33,133 nucleotides of DNA, taken from contig JAUCBJ010004125.1 of the NCBI GenBank assembly GCA_032718475.1, positions 1-33,133 on the forward strand, in the 5' to 3' direction. Made by a program: the position numbers and the translations under genes. The notes beneath the pieces were generated by a model. That model was not told the DNA's origin, did not search any database, and was given only the letters and a program-made list of their open reading frames with translations. The first letter of the stretch is position 1. The number at the start of each line of letters is the position of its first letter. This document shows positions 1-9,280 of this stretch, piece after piece. Source of the DNA: Nemertoderma westbladi (Eukaryota; Xenacoelomorpha; Nemertodermatida; Nemertodermatidae).

Positions 1-131
1 ACTCCCCAGAGGAAATTCCAGTACTCTTTTAGCAACCACTTGATGCAAGGCAGAGGCAGCTCTGGCTGGTCCCTTTAAAGAATTAAATGAATGCAATGCA
101 ACCTCTACACCAAGGTGGGCCCAACCAAACT
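1..131 (-). CDS. Unrecognised coding-like exon fragment at window edge
   Basis: Read on the minus strand from about 131 down to 1, one frame stays open for about 43 codons and runs off the window. Its composition is richer in G and C than the flanking intergenic DNA. The frame reads F-G-W-A-H-L-G-V-E-V near its start and contains a helix-like stretch R-A-A-S-A-L-H-Q-V-V-A-K-R. An in-frame TAA lies just upstream, and the bases before the frame end in AG, so this could be an internal exon with its acceptor at about 130-131. The plus-strand frames here close quickly. I do not recognise the protein. A LINE is inserted directly upstream of it. It could also be a chance open frame, since it is short. 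Confidence 0.3.
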
Positions 132-143
132 GTTATTTTATTA
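132..143 (+). repeat. Target-site duplication, 3' side of LINE 1
   Basis: GTTATTTTATTA is identical to 3288-3299 and directly abuts the trinucleotide tail of the LINE. AT-rich target duplications of this size are usual for target-primed reverse transcription. Confidence 0.8.
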
Positions 144-179
144 CTACTAGGATCGGCATGCTGCATTGCAGCTGCATTT

Positions 180-938
180 TTAAGAATGCTGTGCCGGCTT
201 GTCAACAAAATTGCGCCGCCACAACTCCCTATCACCCATGACATTTGCTAGATCATCCGCATCTTTAAGGCCAGTGTCCTTTAAGATGCGTCTCAAGAAA
301 GTCATGGGCTGTCCACCATGCCTATTCACTCCATGAGGCTGCCAAAGTACAAGATTATGCACTGGCTGGTCCTCACGGCGAAAGCAATGTCCTGCAAAGC
401 GGAGGCGATTTTGTTTTAGTGTCAAGCTTGGGGGAACCAATGACACACCTCCAATGTTATATAGTGTCTGGTGGGAGATGTGTGCATTGTACTTGACACA
501 ATGAACCCGGCGTAGCATTCTTGTGAATGTGCCATCCAGAGATTTGGTGTCCTCAGCAGTTAGAGCCCAGCATGGACTCCCGTAGAGGAGTACTGGAACT
601 ACTGCTGCTCTAAATAATCGGACCTTAAGTTTCCGATTAATTCTCGGTGACTTCCAAATCCTGGAAAGCCTATTCAAGGCTGCCCATGCCTTTTCCTTAC
701 GTATTCGAAGGTCCTCACCTGACTTCCGGATCCATGATCCTAGGTAACAGAAGTCGTCCACATGCTCAAGCATACCATCCTTTGAGCTTATGCTCATCCG
801 ATCAGAGACTTGCTGAGGACTTTCAAAGTTAACTGTCAGAATTTTGGTCTTTCTGGAGTTAATAAAAAGACCAACACTAGAAGCAGCATGTTCTAATGAG
901 CTGAGGAGCCATTGGGCTCCCTCTAATGATTCTGAGAG
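180..938 (-). pseudogene. LINE pol C-terminal region after the nonsense codon
   Basis: This stretch is in phase with the reverse transcriptase frame above and is open from the codon after the TAA at 939-941 down to a TAA at 180. It encodes the thumb and C-terminal part of the polyprotein, including L-Y-G-S-P-C-W-A-L, a motif typical of APE-type LINE C-termini, and ends in A-Q-H-S. The Met at 797 is only an internal residue. The protein differs from the copy at 18.0-18.8 kb at roughly ten positions out of 205, so the two insertions are close relatives. The segment has no function of its own. Confidence 0.8.
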
Positions 939-2558
939 TTATCCTAAGTCATCAGCAAAGTCTAGATCAGTTAGGTACTTGGCAGGATTTCCTCGACTTC
1001 TGGAGCCAGTAGGTGGAGTTATCATCACCCCATCATCATTATAATGATCTAAGGACATGCGTAGAACATAGTCAACCACAATAATGAACAAGAATGGTGC
1101 AAGTGTGTCTCCTTGGAGGACGCCCCATAACACTTCAAATGGTTCTGTGTCACCGTCAACAGTAGACACAAATGTTGTCGAACCATCGTATACTGATCTG
1201 ATTGCTGCAATAATTTCATCAGGAATCCCATATAATGAAAGTATGCTGAACATACGTGAGCGAGAGACTGAATCAAAGGCCTTGAAGAAGTCAACAAAGA
1301 TAACAGCCAGATGCCTGTCTTTCTTTTTTGATAACTCTTCAATTATCCTTCTAAGTGCCAAAATGGGCTCCATGGTCCCACGACCTTTACGGAACCCATT
1401 CTGATTTCCACGGAGCAGTCTCTCAATGGGATCCCTGATGCGATTTAATAGAATCCTATTGTATAGCTTTGCAGCAATCGAGATCAATGAGATTCCCCGA
1501 AAAGAACCATAGAGTGTTAGGTTGCCCTTCTTGGGAACTGGCACCAACTTATTTGTTTTCATTTCTTGTGGGACTCTTGTTGTTCGGTACATGTCTACTA
1601 TGATGGGATAGATGAGCTTTAAACACTCAGGTATTTTAAAGACCTCAGGGGGAACACCATCTACTCCACTGGCACGATTGGTCTTAATGCTCTTTGCAGC
1701 AGCCTTCACTTCTGCAAAGGAGATATCGCCAATGGGAATATCTGGGAGTACAGACTCAGACACTTTTACTTCTATAAAGTTATCAGGCAATACCCTGTCA
1801 TTATTGAGGAGCTTTTCAAAGTGGGCTTTCCAACCATTGAGGCGATCGGCTGGTGATTCAGCCTTAACCTTGGTGGTTGGTTGGCTTTTCCGCCCAGTAA
1901 GCAGATTGATCGATTTCCATGCCTGGGATGATTGCCTGCTGTCGTCAGCATCATTGATGGCATCAACCTGTTGGTTTATTAGCTTCTGTAGATTAGCAGA
2001 GTACTGCCTGTTCAGGGACCTAGATGCAGCCTTAACTGCATTCTTGGCCGCTGTAGTCTGTTTGAGTCGGGACTCTTTCTGCGCCTTATGAAGGTCATTT
2101 CGGCACTTCTGAATTTTGTTGTCAGTCCAGGGGGCCCTTTTCCTGTTTCGAGGGTATACAGGAACTGTTTCTGCAGCTGCTAACTTAACTGCTTCTGTAA
2201 AGGCAGTATAGCCCTCACAGTGATCTGCCGCCTCAGAGGCAAGAGCCTCATACCTGTTGCTCAGCTGTAGCGTGAAGCTGGATCTCACACTTGGCTGTTG
2301 CAACAGAGAGGACCAGTCATGCCGCGGCAAGGCAGATTTCGTTGTTCTGCTAGCACGCAGACTAAGTCTTACCTTGGCCACAATAAGGCGGTGATCACTG
2401 GAGAAGGGTCGAAGTGTAAATGCATTACAGTCTTGTATAGAGCTCCTGTATTTCATACGAAACAGAATATGGTCTATCTGGGACTTGTGACCACTGGGTC
2501 CACTATGAGTCCATAGCTTTCCAGTTCGCTTCTTGAACTGGGTTCCAGCCGAAAACAA
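939..2558 (-). pseudogene. LINE reverse transcriptase, middle part of broken pol
   Basis: This 539-residue frame continues the polyprotein after a frameshift. It begins with the end of the endonuclease (Q-I-D-H near 27-30 and S-S-D-H-R-L near 53-58). A Lys/Arg-rich linker follows to about 330, then the reverse transcriptase: F-R-G-I-S near 353, the first catalytic Asp in F-V-D-F-F-K-A-F-D near 421-429, L-Q-G-D-T-L-A-P near 481-488 and the F-A-D-D box at 534-537. A TAA at 939-941 ends the frame two codons after that box. Reading resumes in the same phase downstream to 180, so this is a simple nonsense change. The second copy at 18 kb has a sense codon at the matching place. Confidence 0.85.
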
Positions 2559-3262
2559 TTTCCAGAGATAAAATCCTGAAGATGGACAGAATTTCGGTTA
2601 ACACTATTGCTATAGACCCAGGGCGATGTAGGTGATTGATGCAGACTTGCATTAAAGTCTCTCAGGAATGTTAAGAATGCATGCTGATCCACTCCATCAG
2701 TAGCTGCTTGTAGATTGTGGTAGAAATTTTCCACCTCCTCTACAGGGGCAACACTAGTTGGAGAGTAGCACACAATCAGAACCACCTTAGGAAACTTCTT
2801 AGCCAGTCTTCCAGAACATGAGAAGTGGCAACGGATGATGCGGTTAGAGATTTGGTCTATTTTGTCCAATGCTGCATGTGCAGTTGGATTCATCAATAGA
2901 CCAATTCCACCATTGCAACTATCATCTGCTGATGCGAGGGCGAGTCGCCAACCGCCCCCCATGTCCTTAATCAGAACCTCATCAGTCTGTCCAGTCTGCA
3001 TTCGGTGCTCTTGAACACCCACTGCGCTAAGAGAAAGCTTATCTGCCAAGGCAGTCAGCTCACCTTGTCGCATTGGGGACCCGAGTGTTAGGGTGTTTAC
3101 TGAGGCTAGTCTTGTGACTTGCCTCAGATTCACCAATGGCTTTGTTGGTCGGGGTGGAACATGAGAGTAGCCTCCAACTCCAGAATCCCTCTCCCCATCA
3201 CAATCTGGCCTTCCTGGTGACCCAGGGTTTGGGCCAGAAAGGTCATCAGGAAAGTAACTCAA
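2474..3262 (-). pseudogene. LINE endonuclease domain, 5' part of broken pol
   Basis: This 262-residue frame is the N-terminal part of the LINE polyprotein. Residues 1-45 are Pro/Gly/Asp-rich and probably disordered. From about residue 50 it follows the exonuclease-endonuclease-phosphatase fold: an Asn in S-V-N-T near 56, the metal-binding Glu in V-Q-E-H-R at 85, and Y-S-P-T at 166-169. The usual G-D-F-N-A motif appears as R-D-F-N-A near 201-205, so the glycine is lost. The frame ends by frameshift before the S-D-H motif, which appears in the next frame. The ATG at 3262 is the first Met inside the element and lies about 25 bp from its 5' end. The domain would nick target DNA to start reverse transcription. 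Confidence 0.8.
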
Positions 3263-3287
3263 AGAATTGTTGGCTGCTCTCTCTCCA

Positions 3288-3299
3288 GTTATTTTATTA
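3288..3299 (+). repeat. Target-site duplication, 5' side of LINE 1
   Basis: This is the second copy of the 12-bp repeat. It marks the 5' boundary of the element and shows that the copy is essentially full length rather than 5' truncated. Confidence 0.8.
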
Positions 3300-4560
3300 A
3301 GCTGGTGTTAATAAGTAAGTTCAATCATTGTTGTGTAACGAGGTTGTTATTGTTGAGTGATGTTGTTGAGTTTGCTGTAAAATATATTTTTCTATTAACT
3401 TTAAAATGTATTTAAAAATATTTATATTAATTAAGAGAAGCCGTTGAACAATGATGCGTTTACATTACTGTATCATTCATTGCTATAACTGTGAATTCTT
3501 ATCAAAATTTACAAAGCAATAATTTTATCTCATAATACACACCCAGTGTGGTGTGAGATTGCAATAAGAACATTTCGTCAAGTAATATTGATTTCGGCTG
3601 AGTAGGGTGCGGTGTTGTAGTGCTGGCTGTACGAATTAAACAATATCCGAGTGTTGAGAGGAATCGATCAACTATACGATAACCCTTTGAGAGCTGCGGA
3701 GTTGTCGGCAAACTCCTAATAATAGCCGCTATCGTATGGGAATCGACTTTACGGGTTCTACACAATAAAACTAGCGATATTTCAGACAACTGGGAGGGCG
3801 GCTTTCATACAGCTGCAATCCTTTCATAATATAACCATACCATCTTAAACGAACAAAAGGATAATAAGTAGAATGGAATAGGGAATTCTTTTGTATTTCA
3901 CCGTATAGTATATATTCCACTTAGATGGGCCAAATCTCTAGCAGCAAACGAAAATCTCTAGCAGCAAACGAAAATTGAATTTCTACAAACTCTGAATTTC
4001 TACGCTATGTTTCTATATATTTCCTTACTATATTCAAAATATAAATCCACTAATATGAGGCTCTTACTAAAGCCACACTCTACCTTCGACCATAATCGGA
4101 TTTTTCACGGTAATAATAATTATTGTTAATTACAAATTGAGGAAAAATATTAGTTGCAATTGAAAACCATCCTAACCAAAACATTAAACGAAAATGCTAC
4201 TCCTGTATGGGCTCTACTGCTCTACATGGTTCGTATTTAAATAATGTGAATGGAATGAAATTATACAGCCGCAGGTTCGCGTGAACGTGCGGAATATTTG
4301 TTCATATTTCATTGCGTTAGATATTTGTTTTTCTCACGTTAAGAATCAATTTAAACAGATGGGAAAATTGTGTTACTTTGCATATAAGCAATCCCTTAGT
4401 TAAGTGGCAGTAGATGGTACATTAATCATCATACTATGCATGCTAAAAACGTAAATAGTATATTGGTGGAGGATGGGCAATTCGTCCACTTTAGGAACGG
4501 CTGTTACACAAGAAACTGCTACTTTCGCTATTTCCTACTGCGTATAAAATAATCGATATT
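3300..4560. other. AT-rich intergenic DNA, no gene seen
   Basis: I see no convincing coding segment. The only clear structure is a perfect 20-bp tandem duplication at 3932-3971. If the left-edge frame is an exon, the first part of this stretch would be its upstream intron. Confidence 0.5.
3932..3971 (+). repeat. Perfect 20-bp tandem duplication
   Basis: The unit beginning AAATCTCTAGCAG occurs twice in immediate succession without a mismatch, so it is probably a recent replication-slippage event. No function is implied. Confidence 0.85.
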
Positions 4561-4719
4561 ACTCTCTGGTCTGTAGCTCAATTAACGAAGCGGAGGCCAC
4601 AGACCTCTTGAGGCAGTCCTTGAGTATTGCCACTTGGCTCCTCCGGGCCGCACTAACTGATCAATCGCGACCATTTCGCACATTAGGTGAGAAGAAATGG
4701 ATTAGCTCTTTGAGGCAGA

Positions 4720-4989
4720 ATGGAGCACAGATGGCTCTGCGTGCCATCGCTTCGCGAACTCCCACCTATTTATCGCACACTGAGGTGTGGAAGAATCATT
4801 GGCGTGATTGGGCCGTCATACCGCGACGGGTCTGAAGGAACAATCGTAAATTCAATCACAATCAATTTATCGCAAACCGTTTATGGAACGTTGTACTACA
4901 CAATGCGATTGTATCGTGAGGGAGTCAGATATTCACGCTCAGCTCTCCCCCGAGTGGTAAACGTGACCCCAAGTGGTCCTATGTACTAG
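4720..4989 (+). pseudogene. Possible type I periplasmic-binding-fold (ANF-receptor-like) fragment
   Basis: A short open frame of 89 codons lies in a patch richer in G and C than its surroundings. From about residue 25 it reads I-I-G-V-I-G-P-S-Y, then N-L-S-Q-T-V-Y-G-T, then V-R-Y, and R-V-V near residue 80. Ligand-binding domains of class C GPCRs and receptor guanylate cyclases show G-x-I-G-P-S, then Y-[GA]-[ST], then R-[YF] and R-x-x-P-S at roughly this spacing. The match is by eye and weak, and the frame ends in TAG with no donor identified. The upstream part is closed by stops in this frame, so it is either one internal exon or a decayed fragment. It may be unrelated. Confidence 0.22.
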
Positions 4990-5085
4990 CAGTGTCGAAG
5001 TCGCACCATAGAAACCAGTTTACTGGGGATTTAATACGCCATTGCTGATTGTCTTCCTGTGTTGAGCGCCCCTTATAATGAAGAG

Positions 5086-5149
5086 CACTGCATATACAAT
5101 GTATATGCAGTGTACATTAGTATGCATGTATATTATACATGCATACTAA
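5086..5149. repeat. Two adjacent perfect palindromes
   Basis: The segment 5086-5112 has 12-bp perfect arms around AAT. The segment 5117-5149 has 16-bp perfect arms around a single T. Only four bases separate them. Both are built from TATAC/GCATAC-type sequence and could extrude as paired cruciforms. Confidence 0.85.
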
Positions 5150-6060
5150 CCACGAGAAAGTAAAAAGTAAACTGCAGTTTGTAAACAATTAATCATGATG
5201 CTATACCGATCAACATAAAATAAACTTACCTGCAGTTTTTGATACGGCAGGTAGGCCTACATCTTGTACATGTTGACCAGTTTATGGAATTTGATGGAAA
5301 ATGTTGATTGGAAAAGAATTGGGGAATAACAGACGAATTGAGAGAACCAGGGTAAATAATCCATGCACAAGATAGATCACTGACATGTTGTAACAAAAAT
5401 AAGAAGCATCACGAAGTCACCATAAAGAAATTTAATCGTTTGTAATTTCCCCTTGGTTTGCCACCAAGAAGTCCGAGCTTCATATTTGATATATAATATC
5501 TTTAAAATTTATTTTCATTATTTAAATGTTTGACAAAAAAATTTATCACACGTGTGAAAAATAATGTAATGTTTAACTATTGACTTTAGTTTATTGTTTT
5601 GTTAGAATAACGTGCCACTACAACCTGATTCTTTCACTTAATTGATAATTAACTTGTTAATTATCCCAGATCTACTGTACTTACTGTACATTTCTATCCC
5701 TGAGAATGCATCGGGCGTCATAGACTGGTAAAGTAGACCAGACCGATAATTCTACATCTAACAAATGCGGCCAAATGGGAGAATTAGCCTACTTCCAGTT
5801 CAACTCAAAGTGCTTTCTTTAAAAACCTTTAAACTCTACAAAGTCTGTTTGGAGGCGAAATATTATGGAGAGGGGCACGTTTTTACATTTTCGATTTGAA
5901 TTGGAACTACAGTAAGATGGAAAAATTACAAATCGGAAATACACCCCAATTGAGAGTTTACTTATATTTTCTAAATGTCCTAACACCCCCCCCCCCCCCT
6001 CACAAATTAACAAAAATTTGTTAAGGCGGAAAGAAGGAAAAAAAACCTAATATTTAAATT
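5150..6060. other. AT-rich intergenic DNA with a C14 run
   Basis: No gene is seen. A run of 14 C lies at 5986-5999. A sequence near 5586-5640 resembles the 70-bp repeat array at 12745-12960, with TTTATTGTTTTG followed by AACCTG. Confidence 0.5.
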
Positions 6061-6094
6061 TTCTTTGGCACAGCGTTGCAAATTTGGCAATGAC

Positions 6095-6170
6095 GTACAA
6101 TTGGGGTTGAACTGGTGACCTCCGGGGTGGAGGTCTAGCCTTCCAACCATTGTGCTAGCAGCTCAGATAA
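6095..6170 (-). mobile_element. tRNA-like SINE head or tRNA-derived relic
   Basis: On the minus strand TAGCACAATGG at 6157-6147 matches an RNA polymerase III A box, and AGTTCAACCCC at 6113-6103 matches a B box. The spacing between them is that of a tRNA. The anticodon-arm region forms GACCTCC/GGAGGTC, but the acceptor, D and T stems do not pair properly. A working tRNA is therefore unlikely, and a SINE promoter or a decayed tRNA fits better. Confidence 0.4.
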
Positions 6171-6619
6171 AAAGGTAGACTTGCAAATACAACTTAAATA
6201 TAGGCCTATTGTATGTAATGTCTTTAATTTCGGCTCTCATTGCCTCCAAATTGTCAATAGCATCATCTGCAGCCACTACTGTGCTTAATCTTACTATAAC
6301 TACTTATGGCCGTCTTTATCCACTCGCTCGCTACCGCTCCACGCTGCTGCGGGGTTGTCATATTCACCATCTCCCATCTCATATTCAGCATATTTGAAAG
6401 CTCAAACACGGGATATCTATAACTGGTTAACTTGCGGCAATGTGATTCCTTTCAAAGCTACTGTAAAGAGAAAAAATCAATTCCTCATTTCATAAACTTT
6501 ATCAAATCATGTGTCACACCAACAGCATCACTATTGTGGCCTTCGGTGTTCTGCGAAAATGGTATCGCGAATTTCAATATCAAATTATAAAGCGAAAACT
6601 TTAACAACAAAGGCTGAAT

Positions 6620-7030
6620 AAGGACGCATCGTGGGAGAACATCAATAGTCTATTGAACTGGAAGGCCCTAGCAGCTGCAAGAAGGAATCGCACCAAAGAT
6701 TGATCGTTACAAGACAATCAGTACTGAAGAAGTGCAGTGCAGGAGATTGCTTCTATTGACTGCTCTGTATTTCCAATTACAATCGATCGAATTCTCTATT
6801 TTTCAGGTGCGCCTCCTCATAACCCGGGTGATTGCTTTTATTGCCGATCAACTAACAACACCCTCCAGCTGTTGTCCATCTACCTTGGCACGTCTCTGCA
6901 TCATCGATGCACGTTTAGACGTTTTTTCGCTCTTTCGAATTCACTTTATTTTCTATTATCCTACTATGCCAAGTAATCTCACCACACAAATCTTACATAC
7001 TGAGGAGTGTTTTCAGCCTTAGGCTGAGAT
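6620..7030 (+). mobile_element. Possible degenerate LINE 3' end
   Basis: Around 6637-6700 one plus frame reads I-N-S-L-L-N-W-K-A-L then A-R-R-N-R, which resembles the L-x-W-x-x-L-x-x-R-R segment near the C-terminus of many jockey/CR1-type LINE polyproteins. Stop codons follow. Open frames at 6732-7022 then show no family motif. The assignment is weak and the limits are approximate. Confidence 0.25.
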
Positions 7031-7170
7031 GACTAGGCTATGTTTTTGTTGTAATATGTAACACTGGCCCGTGAGTGCCAATACAATTTATTACTACAAT
7101 ATTAATGATGTTACTTGTTTATTATTTGAACCGTGGAAGCTACTGTAAGTATATTTTTATAGGTGGCATC

Positions 7171-7232
7171 CATTGTCCACGAATGACTTAATTATAAGTG
7201 TGGACCATGGGTGCCACATATATTTTTTTCAG
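7171..7232. repeat. Short imperfect inverted repeat
   Basis: GTGGCATCCATTGTCCAC and GTGGACCATGGGTGCCAC are 18-base arms with two mismatches, both of which could be G-U pairs in RNA. About 25 bases separate them. Confidence 0.6.
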
Positions 7233-7395
7233 TTGGCCTCCATGAGCCACCATACTGGGGAGTCATTTCCAGAGCGAGTTATCTCCGCCTTGTACACCGG
7301 GAATAAATAATGTAAACAAATACATATTCGGGTAGCATCAACGCTTTGAGTGAGTTATACATTTTATTGTTAAAATTTACATTATTTATTATATT

Positions 7396-7481
7396 ATGTA
7401 AATAATGCTAATCGTATTTTCCGCTAGCCCATTGATTGACGTCAATGGGCTAGCGGAAAATACGATTAGCATTATTTACAT
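7396..7481. repeat. Perfect 40-bp-arm hairpin
   Basis: The segment 7396-7435 is the exact reverse complement of 7442-7481, with a six-base loop, TTGACG. The apex contains TGACGTCA, a perfect cAMP-response-element octamer. No gene overlaps it. It may be a tiny foldback element, a local inverted duplication or a hairpin RNA source. Confidence 0.9.
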
Positions 7482-7517
7482 GGGGAATTGCCCTTCAATC
7501 AGTTAACTTTGAACTGT

Positions 7518-8000
7518 AATAAATACACCATGACCCGTAATATAGTGTCATTTTCTGATGACACGGACCGCCCCCCCCCCCCCCCCCCCAAATTTTTCTA
7601 CAAATCTTTATCAAATTGCTTGAAATTGGAAACACAACTAACTACATAGTTCAACTCACCGTGGTTGTTACCATGAAGCCGGAATTTTCGATTTCGCCTT
7701 TAAATTTTATTTATAAGTGTTTTAAAAAAGTGTCTTTTGCGAAATCGCACCCTCTGTATCATTGCCATTCTTCACTTTAGTCGTAATTTTTTCACATCAT
7801 TAGAAAGCTTGCGTTGCAAGGATTCCAAATATGTAACAATATATGAATTTCGTTGAGAAACAGCTGAGAATTAGGCGTTCAAATATTGCAATAATTATCC
7901 TTCGCTGAAGGCCAATTATTCTATTTAATAAATAAACGATGTTCTGGAACATTTTGTTTATGTATACCGCTGTTTCCAACCAACTCATAAAATAACAAAG
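7518..8000 (+). repeat. Poly(C)-bearing dispersed repeat, copy A
   Basis: This is the first of four related copies. It starts near AATAAATACACCATGACCC, has a C19 run at 7571-7589 after GACACGGACC, a conserved middle containing GAAGCCGGAATTTTCG, and ends near CAACTCATAAAATAA. Copy B is in the same orientation, and copies C and D are inverted. No coding frame is conserved between copies, so it is probably a non-autonomous element. Confidence 0.8.
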
Positions 8001-8006
8001 AAACCA

Positions 8007-8012
8007 TTTATT
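8007..8012 (-). promoter_or_regulatory. Candidate poly(A) signal for the tubulin-tail exon
   Basis: AATAAA is present on the minus strand about 127 bases after the tubulin stop codon, a plausible 3' UTR length. The hexamer is common in AT-rich DNA, so the support is modest. Confidence 0.3.
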
Positions 8013-8138
8013 CTATTTAATTGGCGAATAATCCCGTACATAACTAAAATTAATAGTAATTAATATTAATATAAACACCCAAGAGTTGCATATTTCTAGT
8101 AGTGACGGCTGAATGAATAGAGTTTGTAAAGTGTACAT

Positions 8139-8245
8139 CTAATATTCCTCCTCTCCCTCCTCATCTTCGGCTCCACCACTATCAACTCCAACCTCCTCGT
8201 TTTCCTTCTCCAGAGCAGAGAGATCCTCACGAGCCTCGCTAAATC
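8139..8245 (-). CDS. Orphan alpha-tubulin C-terminal tail exon
   Basis: On the minus strand a frame ending in TAG at 8141-8139 encodes F-S-E-A-R-E-D-L-S-A-L-E-K, then E-E-V-G-V-D-S, then a Glu-rich tail ending in E-E-E-Y. This is the C-terminal helix and acidic tail of alpha-tubulin, including the terminal Tyr subject to detyrosination. Homology begins right after TTTTAAG, which reads as a splice acceptor ending at 8246. An in-frame TAA lies directly upstream. No other part of tubulin is visible in the window, although upstream exons would lie at higher coordinates. It lies between two copies of a dispersed repeat. It is either a displaced fragment or the last exon of a gene with a very long intron. 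The family identity is secure; its activity is unknown. Confidence 0.75.
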
Positions 8246-8261
8246 CTTAAAATAAGTACAC

Positions 8262-8825
8262 TCATAAATAAATAAATATACACCAAGACCCGTAAAATAG
8301 TATCATTTTCTGTTGACACGGACCCCCCCCCCCCCCCCCCCCCCCAAATGTTTCTACAGATCTCTATCATATTGCTTGAACTTTGAAACACAACTAGTTC
8401 CACTCACCGTCGATTACCCCACGAAGCCGGAATTTTCGATTTTGCCTTTAAATTTTTTTTATAAGCGTTTTAAAAAAGTGTCATTTGCGAAATTGCACAT
8501 CTCCTATCATCGCCATTCTTCACATTGCGCTGCAAGGATTTCAAATATGTAACAATATCTGAATTTAGTTGAGAAACAGCTGAGATATAGGCGTTCAAAG
8601 ATTGCAAGAATTATCGTTCGCTGTAGGCCATTTATTCTATTTAATAAATACACAATATTCTGGAACAATTTGTTTATGTATGATTAGCTACGCAATATTA
8701 GTATGTCGTCCGACCATTTATCTAATTAAAGCCGCCGGGGCCTTATACCGGATTGAAATAATAATAATAATAATATAGATATTGTATAGGCATAGAGCTG
8801 TTGCCAACCAACTCATAAAATAAAT
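8262..8825 (+). repeat. Poly(C)-bearing dispersed repeat, copy B
   Basis: This copy matches copy A in sequence order, with a C23 run at 8323-8345. It carries an extra block of about 110 bp at 8681-8790 that ends in an (AAT)n run and is absent from copy A. That block looks like a short retroelement inserted into the repeat. Confidence 0.75.
8681..8790 (+). mobile_element. Short insertion with (AAT)n tail inside copy B
   Basis: The sequence interrupts homology between copies A and B. It contains GCCGCCGGGGCC and ends in AATAATAATAATAAT at about 8757-8774. A microsatellite 3' tail is typical of SINEs and truncated LINEs, but no Pol III box or coding part was identified. Confidence 0.35.
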
Positions 8826-9253
8826 AACACGTTCTAGAATTTTGTGTATTTATTAGATAGAATAAATGGCCTGCAGTGAACAATAATTCTTGCAATCTTT
8901 GAACGCCTATATCTCAGCTGTTTCTCAAGGAAATTCATATATTGTTACATATTTGGAATCATTGCATCGCAAGCTTTCTATTGATATGAAAAAATTACGA
9001 CTAATGTAGAGAATGGCAATGATACGGAGGGTGCGATTTCGCAAAAGACACTTTTTTTAAAACGCTTATAAAAAAAATTTAAAGGCGAAATCGAAAATTC
9101 CGGCTTCATGGTAACAACCACGGTGAGTTGAACTAGTTGTGTTTTAATTTCAAGCAATATGATAAAGATTTGTAGAAAAAAAATTTTTTTTTGGGGGGGG
9201 GGGGGGGTCCGTGTCATCATAAAATGACACTATATTACGGGTCATGGTGTATT
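8811..9253 (-). repeat. Poly(C)-bearing dispersed repeat, copy C (inverted)
   Basis: This is the reverse complement of the A/B family, with a G15 run at 9193-9207 on the plus strand. It is close to copy A along most of its length. It directly follows copy B, so B and C form a natural inverted repeat. Confidence 0.75.
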
Positions 9254-9280
9254 ATATATAATATTATATTAACTCATAAA

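Larger units (their letters stand above)
144..3287 (-). mobile_element. Near full-length RTE-like non-LTR retrotransposon (LINE)
   Basis: This 3.1-kb element is bounded by a perfect 12-bp direct repeat, GTTATTTTATTA, at 132-143 and 3288-3299, which I read as the target-site duplication. On the minus strand it has about 25 bp of leader, one open frame from 3262 to 180 encoding an AP-type endonuclease followed by a reverse transcriptase, about 35 bp of 3' UTR and a short CTA/TAG trinucleotide tail. The small size, very short UTRs and microsatellite tail fit the RTE group of LINEs. The frame is broken twice: a one-base frameshift between about 2475 and 2558, and an in-frame TAA at 939-941. This copy is therefore not autonomous. 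A 5'-truncated relative lies at 18044-18878. The clade name is inferred from architecture, not from a tree. Confidence 0.85.

Noticed and set aside
4565-4610. TAGCTCAATTAACG resembling a tRNA D-arm
   Set aside because: There is no matching B box or cloverleaf downstream.
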